From a virus: 42,175 nt of DNA. The stretch lies in the IMG/VR virus record IMGVR_UViG_3300036398_003854, positions 1 to 42,175 of that record; one strand, given 5' to 3'. Below are positions 42,166-42,175 of this stretch, one piece after another. The position numbers and the translations under genes are program-made. Each line of letters opens with the position of its first letter. The stretch's first letter is position 1. The notes beneath the pieces were generated by a model. It saw only the letters and a list, made by a program, of their open reading frames with translations, had not been told where the DNA came from and made no database searches.

Positions 42166-42175
42166 ATGAGTACTT

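Noticed and set aside
1-42175. tRNA genes, CRISPR arrays, insertion sequences, integrase/attachment sites
   Set aside because: I looked for cloverleaf-like, repeat-spacer, transposase or recombinase signatures and saw none. Short tRNAs could be missed by eye.

Overview
The window is part of the genome of a tailed, double-stranded DNA phage. The host is probably a low-GC Gram-positive bacterium (Bacillota). The DNA is AT-rich, and most genes have strong Shine-Dalgarno (SD) sequences of the AAGGAGG type. The clear promoters are near-perfect TTGACA-17-TATAAT sites of the vegetative SigA type. The ribonucleotide reductase is of class Ib and looks like the Bacillus enzyme. No integrase, repressor, tRNA, insertion sequence or CRISPR array is visible. 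No tail-sheath gene is seen next to the tail-tube gene, so a long non-contractile (siphovirus-like) tail is the best guess. Terminase, portal and capsid genes are not in the window and presumably lie beyond the right end.

Left arm, plus strand, 1-19062: nucleotide metabolism, DNA replication and recombination. In order it holds ribonucleotide reductase alpha (cut by the left edge) and beta, then a two-frame gene joined by an A-run that looks like a -1 ribosomal frameshift site. A glycosyltransferase-like gene and a 67-residue protein follow, each with its own promoter. Next come an ssDNA-binding protein candidate, a Sak4/RecA-like ATPase, a zinc-knuckle protein, a DnaB-like helicase, a DnaG-like primase and a RecJ-like nuclease. 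A virion-type protein sits unexpectedly after RecJ. A SpeD-like pyruvoyl decarboxylase and a family C DNA polymerase (DnaE) follow. The arm ends with three small unknown proteins, a dUTPase and a RuvC-like resolvase. Together these supply dNTPs, keep dUTP out of DNA, run a phage-encoded replisome and resolve recombination intermediates.

Right arm, minus strand, 42175 down to 19076: late structural and lysis genes, converging on the left arm at a bidirectional terminator (19051-19077). Reading from the right edge there are neck/connector-type proteins, a tail-terminator candidate, a possible chaperone and the tail tube protein. After a UUCG terminator and a new promoter come an alpha-helical chaperone candidate, an unknown protein and the tape measure protein. 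An M23/LysM endolysin and a holin-like membrane protein follow, then a tail fibre with a self-cleaving S74 chaperone, and four more large tail/baseplate proteins. Only one consensus promoter is visible for the last 17.5 kb, which is divided by several intrinsic terminators.

The observations most worth following are: the probable frameshifted gene (2903-3846); two genes whose SD points to AUC or AUA rather than a normal start codon; fused terminator-promoter junctions repeated on both strands; the phage SpeD; and short beta-rich modules shared by several tail and connector proteins. No stretch longer than 300 bases lacks a gene.
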